The notes beneath the pieces are model-generated. The model did no database searches. It had not been told where the DNA came from and worked only from the letters and a program-made list of their open reading frames with translations. A stretch of 34,125 nt of DNA from Podaxis mareebaensis. Taxonomy: Eukaryota > Basidiomycota > Agaricomycetes > Agaricales > Agaricaceae. Every line of letters starts with the position of its first letter. Within the stretch, counting starts at the first letter, position 1. A program made the position numbers and the translations under genes. This document shows positions 1-9,600 of this stretch, piece by piece. Location of the stretch: positions 1 through 34,125 of the forward strand of contig JAEUWP010000146.1 in NCBI GenBank assembly GCA_018524725.1. Reading direction: 5' to 3'.

Positions 1-58
1 CCTGATGAGTCTATAAAGTAGACGAAATTCGCGGGGAGAAATCCCAACGAATTGCGCC
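1..58 (+). ncRNA. Hammerhead ribozyme, type I, copy 1 (5' edge cut by window)
   Basis: All core elements are visible: CTGATGA at 2-8, stem II GTCTA/TAGAC (9-13 with 19-23, 5-nt loop), GAA at 24-26, and a closed stem III formed by ATTCG (27-31) with CGAAT (48-52), extended by GGG/CCC (33-35 with 43-45). The cleavage nucleotide H17 would be T53. Only one base of the 5' strand of stem I is inside the window (C1, pairing with G54), so stem I cannot be tested. Stem III is closed and stem I open, which makes it type I, the topology reported in Penelope-like elements and animal retrozymes. Confidence 0.8.
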
Positions 59-530
59 TGCAGTTCATCAGAGAGCCCTCTCACCTCTAACAAACCCCTA
101 ACCCCCTCTAACCCAGATATTCGTCTTAGTCTAACGAATTTTTCTCCCATGCCAGCACCTGCCGATAGCGTCTACCCGCGCGTCGGTCAAGAGAGCGTCC
201 TATGGACGGGCGCTCAACGGGCGCTTCGTAAAATACGGAGCGCCGGTGGTAAGCGCGCGCTTATTTTATTCGAACTTTAGTATTTTGCAAGAAATAGTTT
301 TGTTTACTATTTATAATACGGTCCGCGTACCGAGCGTCAATCAGATTGACGCCGATTCCATCGGGACGAACTCCGGATAGGATAGTCCCCTCGATCTTGT
401 TATCGAGACATCGTCCACTCGGATGGACACAATGGATAGCCGTCTAGATAGATAACGAGCTACGTAGAGCACCTGATGAGTCTATATAAGACGAAACAGG
501 CAGTCGTCGAGGTTTCCCCTCGACACCGTT
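54..530 (+). mobile_element. Hammerhead-bounded unit, probable terminal repeat of a Penelope-like retroelement
   Basis: The segment between the two predicted hammerhead cleavage sites is 477 nt and carries a telomere-like tract near its left end. Hammerheads in the terminal repeats of Penelope-like elements, and telomere association of endonuclease-deficient fungal members (Coprina), are established. No reverse transcriptase ORF is visible, so this would be an isolated or truncated terminal repeat, or a non-autonomous derivative. The element name is inference. Confidence 0.5.
91..116 (+). repeat. Degenerate telomere-like tract (CCCTAA variants)
   Basis: Three imperfect CCCTAA-like units follow one another (ACCCCTAA, CCCCCTCTAA, CCCAG). 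The orientation is the one expected if the chromosome end lies to the left. It is too short and degenerate to be a functional telomere. Confidence 0.5.
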
Positions 531-534
531 GTGC
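469..534 (+). ncRNA. Hammerhead ribozyme, type I, copy 2 (complete)
   Basis: Complete fold: stem I GCAC (469-472) with GTGC (531-534); CTGATGA 473-479; stem II GTCT/AGAC (480-483 with 489-492, loop ATATA); GAA 493-495; stem III starts A496-T529 and C497-G528, continues GG/CC (499-500 with 526-527) across an internal loop, and ends in a perfect 7-bp helix GTCGAGG/CCTCGAC (506-512 with 518-524). H17 is T530, giving a GTT cleavage triplet. The short 4-bp stem I suggests it may work best as a dimer or in tandem. It has the same orientation as copy 1; predicted cut sites are 477 nt apart. Confidence 0.85.
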
Positions 535-576
535 CAGTAGTCACTGTACTCATCGTTGTCTTTTATTGCACCGCCG

Positions 577-1330
577 CTACTAATTCTTATACTCACCTTA
601 CTCCATCATATTTATAACTATTATTCATATATTATAAATACTCTTATCTTTAATCATATTCACTATAAATCATAAATTCCTCTCCTCATAAACAAATCTC
701 TTCACCAACTTCTTTATCCATTATACTGTCTATACCTATATACAAAATAATCAACTCAAAAATAATTTTTTCTACCCTTCATAATCAACTTCATAGCCCC
801 AAGGCCTTTCAATGTATATATCTTCAATAGCAATATCTCAATTTTTTCTCTACTAAACTCACATAGTTCCCATCCTATCCATAGTCATACTAGTATAACA
901 AATGTACTCCAATCTATTTTCCCACGCTTTTGATGGCAGATTTAATCTATACTACTAGTAATTTCTATATCTATCTTTTTTCTCCTTGCTTTTTTGCTTG
1001 TTGTGCCTTAGTTACTTAGTAAATAAGTCATACCTGCTTGCTCCTTCAACTCCTCCAAATGTCTCTTCACATGTACTGACACTTGTTTTCCTATCAAAAC
1101 TCAGTTGTCCTGTTATTCTCTAATAATTTCAAATATCCATCATCACTCACTGCAATCCCTACTCCTGACATCTCTCTTACTGCATATAAATTTCTTCATG
1201 CGCAACTCTGCCACTCTTCGCACAACTAGTAACTATCTATTATATCCTGTCTTGAAGTCTTATCAAATTTCTATGCTTCAATGCATATATCAACCAGTAC
1301 ATTTCCTGCCATCGCAGTCGGTCAAACCAG
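577..1330. other. AT-rich, strongly G-poor tract without genes
   Basis: Positions 577-727 contain no G on the + strand (151 nt), and the following 600 nt stay G-poor while C is still common. Short ORFs here are pyrimidine-biased and do not look like protein. No gene, tRNA or clear repeat is seen. Confidence 0.7.
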
Positions 1331-2900
1331 ATCGCATCCTAGATCTCACTACCTCGCCCTTCCCTCCCCTCTGCTTTGCCCCGCTTCTCCCAACATCTCG
1401 TAACATTAAGCCTGTTCACTCCACCCCCTCAACTTTCTTCCAAGTCAGTGACCCCTTTGGCCTAGAGCGTGCCAGTAGCTGTTGGATCCACCCATGGTTT
1501 GTTTTTTTTACCCCAGATGCAGGTGTCGCTATGTAGGTGCTCAGGCTGTGTGCTCAACCCTTATATATCCTTATTCTGTGAACTCATACTTCCTACTAGC
1601 CCTGATGGCCGTTTACTTTTGAGCCGTATTTTTACTGAATGTAAACATTTAGGAAGCATGCTAAGATGTATGTATAGCCCTGTAACAAGGAGGTCCTTTG
1701 GCTGATTGATCGGTGTAACCAGATGCGTTGGCAAGGTACAGAGCTGTGTCAGTTGACCCATCCATTCTATGCCATGGATTAAGTGATTGATTGAACTTGC
1801 CTGCTGACTTGGATGAATGCTCGCATGGTTGAAAGCGCGTTCATTTATGATATACTATGAACATGCATCTGATCCCGCCAATTACCCTCCCCCGATTGGC
1901 GGTGTTTGATATGCGATGTACGAGCGTCCTGTCTCATACACCGCAGATTGAACGTGTACAAATCGCGGGGCATGTGCTGCAGATGTGTCCGTTCTATGTT
2001 GTCGAGAGCATGCTATATCTGTTTTGCGCAACTCATCTGTGCGACTCGTAACCCGGATGACGGTGGTTTGACGAAATGATGTTCATCATTCTGAGAGCTT
2101 AGGAGCACACCCCCGACGACCAGAGGGCTTCATGACCAATTGTATATTACAATCTCCGTCTGACAATGCCATTGAACCTTCCAGGTCCTTTCGTCGCCAG
2201 GAGCCTAATGTACTGCCAAGAGAACATCTATTATGTAGCAATGCCCAGGTCATCTCCTTCATTGCGACCCTCATGTATATCTGCAGTATTCGTGTCATAG
2301 AGTGTAGCAGATATACGTCCTCCATGCCGGACATGTTGGTGGCAACTAAATATCTTTAAAAATAATATAACAACCCGCCCATTTACTTGTGGAAATGAGC
2401 GGACTTTCACAACAACCTTTTAATGCCCACGCCCGACAGTGGGTAGCGAAAGATGCTGCTTATGTGTACAAGGACTCACATTCTATACAATATCGTCATA
2501 CCCCTGCTTTTTTGAAACCTCTCCACAGATTCCTTATCCCTTCTGGGTGCGTGTTGTGAAGTACAAGGATCGGCGCAAACACCCAATTGATTCCCATCAT
2601 ATACAATACCGTTGAACGCCCCGCTGCATCTTCCACATCATCTGCCATCTGCAGTGACCGTTCACGTCTATGTTGACAACGCAATTTGATTTTCGACAGC
2701 ACCCGGATGTCAACTTCGATGGCGAGAATCTCCCAAACTCTTATTCTTCTCTCAACAGACAGACACGGGTCTTTGTATATCCCCATACATCCAAATAGAT
2801 GTGCATGTTTCTGGAATTGCCTGGGACAATAGTCTCTTCGCTTATAATCCTCAAGATACGTTGCCGTGTTCATTTATGAACCCCTCTACTGCAATCATCT
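1331..2900. other. No supported gene
   Basis: Only short overlapping ORFs on both strands, none with recognisable domains or consistent splice structure. The one structured item is the short palindrome at 2374-2402. Confidence 0.6.
2374..2402. repeat. 29-nt CCCGC...GCGG palindrome
   Basis: CCCGCCCATTT pairs with AAATGAGCGG around a short loop. Member of the dispersed hairpin family found throughout this window; here it is intergenic. Confidence 0.6.
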
Positions 2901-3405
2901 TCGCTGGCCCTTTCACGATGGATCACTGGGATATTTCGCCAACCGAGTGGCAGATCTTCCCAAGCCTATCAACCGAGAATGATTAGTGGCGCGTTTTATA
3001 AGTCTGTAAAGCGTTTTTTTACACCCATCCCGCCGTCAGGAGCACCATTGAGCCCAATGTAACTTATCTGATTCACTGCTCCACAATAACCAGCTTACCG
3101 GCTCGTCAACCCACCAGGGTGGTATCGCAGGGTTGCAACATCGACACATTGTGTCACTCAATCATTTGATCTGCAGGACCCTGTTGCGGAAACAACAGCT
3201 GCTTTCAGACGACGCATGGTTATATTTAGCACTACGTCATATCAATTTATAACTGCCCATATCTCTTGTATATTATACAAGACTGGCGTCAACTGAGTGC
3301 TCAATTGCCAAACGTTTCGTATGGCTTACATTATCGACTACAGCAACAGACTCAGACAAGTGTGGCGGGCGCTGGGAAAATGGTCACCGTGTGCGTCATT
3401 CCTTG

Positions 3406-3422
3406 AGCTTATATCGTTCTGA
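3406..3422 (+). promoter_or_regulatory. Conserved TATA-like promoter box, unit I
   Basis: GAGCTTATAT followed by GTTCTGAC-type sequence sits about 100-115 nt upstream of the ATG and is kept in units I, II (from 16033) and III (from 21201) although surrounding bases differ. Probably the core promoter; inferred from conservation and position only. Confidence 0.45.
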
Positions 3423-3520
3423 CTTTCAAAATAGAGTTTTCCACTTCGTAACGCCCTTCTTCCACCATCCATCCATCTTCCACCATCCATCCATCGTCTC
3501 TCTTCGCCTACATTGCCATC

Positions 3521-4360
3521 ATGCCCACCGACACACAGCAAGACTCTCCTAGTATCACTCTCTTGAAGATCTTTCAGTCGCCCGATTGGGCTGCCCAGGA
3601 TATCAGCAAGAGCAAGGAAGTCATCTCGGAGATGATGGAAGTCCTACGCAACGAGAAGTCCAAGTTGGACGCGAGAGAGGCCAGCGAAATAACACTTCTG
3701 GATTCCTCACCGGTGCGTATTTCATTCGTTGCCTTATCACTGTATCCGTTTCCATTAAACTTGCATCTCCTTTCACGCACAAACTCAAAGCAGGCAGCCA
3801 ATACATCCATATCTGGCCCCGCCCTAGGCCGCGCATCAAGCAACCTGCCCTCTAGCCCTTTATCTCGCTTGCCGCCCTATAGATCCACCCATTCCAAAGC
3901 GCCCGTTAGCACCAGCAATGACTCTGCTCCCCACGGACCTATTATTGGCAATATTTCTGATTCACGCCCGCCCAAAGCGTCCACCCCAGTCATCCACAAC
4001 CCATTTTCCTATGAACAGTCCACTGGTGATAAGGCTAAACAGAGCTCCCGTGCCGTCGTTGTCAATAACAGTGACGACTCAAGCCCCCGCCAGGTGTCCG
4101 ATGGCATTGATAATGAAGAGGACTGGGCCTCCCGTGAGGTGCTTGTGAGGAATGCCGGCCCACCCGTCTCTTATCCATCCGATAGTGGACCAGCCACCTG
4201 TTATGACCGACTTTCCACTGGGGATCCGGGTCAGCCTCGCCGTTACCTTCGTCCACGCGCTGTCATGACTACTCGCCTCTCCCGATCTTCCGCGGCCCCT
4301 GCCCCTGCGTCTTCTGACAATCCCAGGCGCTCAAATGCTAAGGAAAGGAGAACCCTCTGA
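3521..4360 (+). CDS. Small repeated-family protein, unit I (252 aa, two exons)
   Basis: Function not recognised. Exons 3521-3712 and 3794-4360 with an 81-nt GT-AG intron (in frame, so unspliced reading would also stay open at 279 aa). The ATG is chosen because the N-terminus (MPTD.QQ.SPSI) is shared with unit II and exon 1 has the same length (192 nt) there. Residues about 12-55 form a conserved, probably helical stretch (IFQSP.WAAQDIS..KE.ISE.MEVLRNEK) that could be a coiled coil; the rest is Ser/Pro-rich low-complexity sequence ending RSNAKERRTL, matching HSNSKGRRIV in unit II. No signal peptide or membrane segment is seen. The acceptor used by unit II is altered here (CACAG has become CACGC), so splicing must use a downstream AG. 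Likely a lineage-specific expanded family. Confidence 0.6.
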   Translation: MPTDTQQDSPSITLLKIFQSPDWAAQDISKSKEVISEMMEVLRNEKSKLDAREASEITLLDSSPVRISFVALSLYPFPLNLHLLSRTNSKQAANTSISGPALGRASSNLPSSPLSRLPPYRSTHSKAPVSTSNDSAPHGPIIGNISDSRPPKASTPVIHNPFSYEQSTGDKAKQSSRAVVVNNSDDSSPRQVSDGIDNEEDWASREVLVRNAGPPVSYPSDSGPATCYDRLSTGDPGQPRRYLRPRAVMTTRLSRSSAAPAPASSDNPRRSNAKERRTL

Positions 4361-4618
4361 CGAGCAAGTGGTACTCCGTGCACCAACGGAAGGAGAACCC
4401 TCTGAGGAAAAAGTGGTGCTCAGGATCATTGAAACACGACGCCTGATCTCCCCTGCCACTCCCGGCAACTGGGACCTTCTCATTTATCCGCTGTTCCTTT
4501 CTTGCACTTTTGCTTCGTTTTTCATGTTGCCTCCCTACCCCTGCTGTCAATCTACATATATTTCGCTATCTGTCTGTAACGTCGTCCTCGTGGTTTCAAA
4601 TATGTAGATTGTTACAGT

Positions 4619-4624
4619 AATAAA
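4619..4624 (+). terminator. Poly(A) signal AATAAA, unit I
   Basis: AATAAA just after the conserved TGTAGATTGTTACA block, about 260 nt past the stop codon. The same arrangement occurs at 17224-17229 in unit II. Confidence 0.5.
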
Positions 4625-4699
4625 TGTTTCTTGAACGGGTATTGATACAGAGGCAGTTCAAACTGCCACCGAACGCCAATGGTCTCAATGCTGATTATA

Positions 4700-5657
4700 T
4701 GGTTAGCGATCGCATACTGGAATTAAAACATTGTTGAGCATCTTGATTTTCTTGTCCAGGATGCTTGGTACATTGATGACCACATGGCGACGATAATTCG
4801 CACCAAATGCAGTGATATTTTTATGTCCTTTACTGGTCTGGCTCAAGATGGGACGAGGGGCCTTTCTACTGAAGGTGAGGTTTCTATTGATACACGATTC
4901 GTTTGAGGTCCTTGTGATTTAGGAAGATGGGGATCCTCGAGTCCTGTTTGAAAGGGGCAAAGCTGTCGCTATTGAAGGTGTTTGTTAAAGTCCCAACGCC
5001 TGTTTCTTGAAATATTGGTTGAAGATCTTCCTCTCCAAAGCAGAGGGGAAGTGATAAGTCAGTGATGTCCATTAAGATTATCACCGCGAGTGCATCATCT
5101 TTGAGACTCGTCTCCAAAGACGACAGAGTCTCGCTTATTTGTGCGATGGACAATCCTCCGATGAGAGCAGGAGCTCCACCATGGTTGCAAAACGGGTCAG
5201 TGGGCACAAGAGTGCGAGCGGACAGATCTTGTGTCAAAGATGGACCGTGCTTTTCGGGGGTGTGGATCTGCAGAAGCATGGGTGGTGGCCTCTGGACGAT
5301 TTTCCATGCATATTGGGGATGCTGTATTCAGCAGGGGGTTCCTTTTGCTCATTGGTTGACACGGGACATGTATAAATATGTTGCTTCTGTTAGAAGTTTG
5401 TAGCGTGTCTCATCTAAGCTCTTCAACTGCTGTCCAGCCGTGCTAGACGATTTGCCAGCCCGTACGGCGGATAACGTACTGGCCGGAATAGATATCTTCC
5501 ATTATACCACAAAATATACATCCAGATTATGTCTGGGTACAACGGGGAGATCGGATCACTCTCTGACCTCATCTGCGCATCTGACATTACCCAAGGCGCC
5601 AGTGCCTTTGGCGGCATATTTGACCTTGAAGTTTTGAGCCTTGCTGGATATCTTCAT
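4700..5657 (-). pseudogene. Broken ParB-like family copy C
   Basis: Reading the minus strand from the ATG at 5657, an exon-1-like piece (TGALGNV, compare TGAFGSV in gene A) is followed by sequence matching gene A exon 2: SSS.A.Q.LKSLDE.RYKLLTEAT..YMSRVN (gene A: QRSKSLGGKYYQSLVEATQEYMSRVN), then SSLETSLKDD, PLPL.FGE and FAPFKQDSRIPIFLN. It carries stop codons after YMSRVN, a frameshift near 4895, and then resumes as INRNLTFSRKAPRPILSQ, ITAFGANYRRH and a LDKKIK helix before homology ends near 4700. The GGNHRR motif has decayed to GANYRR. Everything corresponding to exons 3-19 of gene A is missing. It directly abuts the 3' end of small-gene unit I, so the two families have recombined or been co-duplicated. 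Confidence 0.8.
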
Positions 5658-6630
5658 CGCTTTGGGTAGATTCACTGAGTGCAGAGTGGATTGGATGAAC
5701 AAGCGAAAGATCGGACTTACTAGCTTTTGCATCGCCTCAATTATCCATCAAGTCGTCCTGATAAATGCGTTATTTCAGATAAGGAAAATCATTAATGCCA
5801 TTGGTGCGTAGATAATAACCAAATTGTTTATACAGTACAGGTCCCTGCTGTGAGATCGGTGCTCCGTTCTGGAGAACATATTTATTGCTTGTATGTCTCA
5901 TGGTACGGAGTACCGCCGGTGATCGGGTCAAAAGATATGACATCTCACCCTTGATAGGCTGCGAACGCATCAAGCTTGGAACGTGCCTATCACGGAGGTA
6001 TCTGAGCCAGCTAGAGCTCGGGCTTTTAGATGTAACGATGAACCAAGCATGAATATATGGCATGAGATATGATGACGTTCACAAAGTGGTGGAACATCGT
6101 CAAGTATCTGAGCGAGTAGATCAAGTGTATCCCTCGTGTCGATAAGGAGCGTACCTGAGTGAACTGGGCTCGGCTCCCTTCTAGTGCGCTGGAGAAAGGA
6201 GCCAATCGGTTGCTCTGAGATGCATTAGCTATCAAACCGCACATCCACTGGAGTATATGTGCGGGATTTTATTGCCAGATGAACCTCTGTGCTATTTCAC
6301 GAGCTCAAATGGTTTGAGTGTCTGGTACATACCCTATATTTCTTCGATCCTTTTTTCCAGAGATATTTACGGACCGAGATCCACCAAACAAATACAAGGA
6401 CGCATATGAATTCAAACACGGACAGGTACAGAGAACGCGCAGATACAGGTACAGAGAACACACAGAATTGTAAAGTGAGTGATATGGGTGAGGTGAAGGG
6501 CAAGGACGTAAATCGAATCAACGAACGGTGGCGTAAGAGAGAATATTCTGGTCGTGACAGTAAGAAAACGCTGGATCAACGAATAGGTGGTGGTGGTACA
6601 TAAGACGAGCCACATAACACGCCTGATTTT
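5658..6630. other. Intergenic, no supported gene
   Basis: Lies between pseudogene C and the 3' end of gene A. Only short ORFs without family resemblance. It contains the palindrome at 6237-6265 and a small GGTACAGAGAAC direct repeat near 6425-6460. Confidence 0.55.
6237..6265. repeat. 29-nt CCGC...GCGGG palindrome
   Basis: CCGCACAT pairs with ATGTGCGG. The stem bases differ from other members but remain complementary, and the length is again 29 nt. Confidence 0.6.
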
Positions 6631-9600
6631 CTAGCGGCCACCGCGATTAGACCGAGTAGAAGCAAGTCGGTGCGACTCGACCTCGGTGTTAGGTGTGGGT
6701 GATATATTGCCCTCACGGATCCTCTTGTGTACATGGGTAGCTGATGGAAACGAGATATTTGTACACGGGGGGCAAGGAAATGAGATTATCGGGGACAAGC
6801 CAATAGGGATTTGAAACTCACTGGGACTGCGTTGGTGGTGTGGTTGTGCACGCTTGAGATTAGGAGGCTGAGAAGCTGTGGAAGCGGCAGCATTACAGAG
6901 ATAAGGACAATCTGTAGAGCGGAAGGAAATGGGCGAAGAAACATACATTGGATGTTGACTTGTGTAGGAGAGTCTGGGAATGAGAGAATTTGATTGAGTG
7001 CGTGGGGTATATGGATGATCGTGGTAAGGCAAGAGATGTGAGCGTGTAAACGTACTGGACTTGCTCCTAATAGCGTCGTGATCTATCGCATCGTCATTGA
7101 TATTGCAGTCTATAGGGAAGTGCGTCATTCAGGCGAATAGGTGAAATAAAATTGTAATCAAAGGTGACACGCTTACTGTCCCATTTCTTTGAAATCGAGT
7201 CGATGGTGTTCTCTCCATCATTATCTATGGAGCGGAAATAAATCAGACCCGTCTTATCAGAAACATGTAGATATAGGTTAGGAAACATACCAGCGTTTGC
7301 AACTGGTTCCGTGTATATGAAACATAAGATCAAACGAAGTTTGAGATGCGTCACGGAACTCACGCGACCCAGGTTCGATGTCCATCAATTGCGATCCATC
7401 GTCTGCTTTGGGGCATGTTGGTAACCCATCCGAAGTGACACAAAGATGGACTCACGCTTCATAGATTCGATTGCGCTGGACTTTGGCTGCTCCGCTGTTT
7501 GAAACGTGTGAATAAGCCCGCTGGTACGTTCAGTTACATCAGCGGTGTCTCACTTAAAGATTCTATACAAGTGTAGGAGGTGGTTATTAGCACCCGCGGA
7601 TATTATGAGGTCGATCGGCGGTGAATTAACATACCGTTGTCTTGCTCAACATTGTCGTTCCTCCTCGTCTCGCCTTCTATTCCTTCCATTTTCCCTCCTG
7701 GTGCGTCGCCACCCAGTCCAGAAACCTTTCCATCGCCACCGTCCGTCTTGTCGTTTTCACCCACATCCTCGCCGCATTCGTCTTCATTTTCACCACCGTC
7801 CTCTCTGCCTTCGTCTCCACCCTCATCACCTTCCTCATCACCGTTGTCCTCATCCCCCTCGCTTTCCTCCTCATCTTCTTCACTGTTTTCCTCTTCATCC
7901 TCTTGGCATTTCCCACTTTCCATCGCACAGTTGTTGTCATTTTCGGGGCCATCCTGTACATTATCGACTAACATGGGATCGGTTTGAGGGGGAGGTGTAC
8001 CTAGAATGGACGCGTTAAACACCCCGCTGATCTACTAGCTGAAATGCGCGGTACAATACCTGTGCGTCTGGTATCTGGGCCATCTCCTTCCTTGGCGTTT
8101 CGATCTTTGCATATATGTTTGCCTTGGTGTGGCTGGGAGGGGGTAGGGTGATGTTGTGACGCCCCTAGTAAATATCCATTGAATACAGCGCTGGTATACT
8201 GAGTGAAATGTATGGTACGGTACCTGGATCATCGACCTCTACACCATCTTCCTCCATGGCATCGGCGTCTTTGCGTATCTCCATGACTTGTTGGGGTTGG
8301 GAAGAAGGCGTTAGATCTGGTTCGGGTTGCATTCGTTTATGATCCGCTGCATTCTTGTGTTGATTGGCCGTCAGTTTTACCTGGAAATATATGAACACCG
8401 AAGACAGTGGGAATATGCATTCCACTACAGGACATGACCGACTTACCGCTTTTGTCTTCTCCCGGTCTAGTTTACCCTCAGTAGGATCCTCTTCCTCCTG
8501 GCGAGTATACATAGCCAGTGTACGGAGTGTGAGATTGCAGTATCATAAGGCAAAGAGTATACGCACCGGTAGGGATTCCGTCCATCCAGGAATTCGTTTG
8601 TATTCAAGATCGTGGAGATCGATGTCGTCGACATTGTATTCATCTTTCAATGGGTCGATCGGATCATCAGGGTTATTTTTGAGGACCGCGTTCATAAGTG
8701 CGTGTCGCTTCACGTTCTGGAGAGCGGCCTATGGATTGTATATGATACATCAAGTGATAAATTGAATTTATAGGCAGAGAGTAAAAAGACGTACGTATTC
8801 AAGCTTATCCAGTAAATTGCGGATGGTGTCGTCCAAGAGAGAGGTGTCAGGAGCCGCCGCGAAGATCGGAAGTGCTTGTGCTTTCATTAGGAACCCTTTC
8901 AGTGTTCGTCGCCCCTCCACCTCTGCCGCATTCTTTTCCCGTGTGGCCGCCAACTCTGCTACATTCACGCTCGGTTTTGCGATCCGCTCCCGGTCAGCTC
9001 GGAGTACGATTAAGTCTGGATAGGCCCACCCCTTGACAGTTTTCACTTTCACTTTCTTTCCATCGACGAACTTTACAACCCTGTCCATGCAGAACGGCTT
9101 CAGGCTCTCTTGAAATGCGTGTCGAAGGTATGCCGCTGCATCAGATTTTTCCAAGAGCTGGGAACGGTACTTATTGACGGCGTCGATCTCGAGGAGTGCG
9201 AAGTGCGCGAATTTAGTATAGTCACGGCCATGGTTCCTTTTCCCGGGGTCCCTCCAGTCAGCGCAGGTCTTCTGGTTCAGGGGCCAGTATTCCAGTGATT
9301 TCACATTGCGATTCTTCTTCATCCAGTTTACCAGGGGTTCCACCTTCCGTTTGAGATCTGGTTGCGCTTCCACAAGTACAGCAGGAGTTTGTCCACCAGA
9401 ATTGGTGGTACGTGCTGGGATTATGTAGTCCATCATGTCGTGCTCGAGTTGGTGGAAAACGGCGAGGTGTTGGAATGGAAAGAATGCGAACTGGAGTCAA
9501 AATATTAGCTCAAAGACACAAATGTGCAGTGCTGAGACTCACCCGGTCAACTGCAGAGTCAGTGAGGGACGCATTGAACACTCCATCTTGGTTCATCCCA

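Larger units (their letters stand above)
2905..4690 (+). repeat. Small-gene repeat unit I (promoter, gene and 3' flank)
   Basis: The stretch aligns by eye with 15570-17300 (unit II) and 20860-22360 (unit III). Shared landmarks include CCAACCGAGTGG near 2940, a TTGTGTCACTCAATCAT block near 3150, TATATTTAGC at 3221, a GAGCTTATAT box about 110 nt before the start codon, the gene, and a TGTAGATTGTTACA 3' end. Similarity fades near 4690, where the broken ParB-like copy C begins. Confidence 0.7.

Noticed and set aside
54..540. Idea that the hammerhead unit is a plant-type retrozyme or a viroid-like agent copy
   Set aside because: Plant retrozymes carry type III hammerheads; both folds here are type I with closed stem III, and the telomere-like tract points to Penelope-like elements.
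1105..1536. 143-aa ORF in the G-poor region
   Set aside because: Pyrimidine-biased composition, no domain, no conserved start context; an open frame is expected by chance where stop codons (which need G or runs of A) are depleted.
2496..2873. 125-aa minus-strand ORF
   Set aside because: No recognisable domain or paralog in the window, and no splice partners.
7637..7987. Long Ser/Pro/Phe-rich + strand ORFs opposite gene A exon 11
   Set aside because: They are the complement of the GAA/GAG/GAT-rich acidic exon; low-complexity antisense reading with no splice logic.
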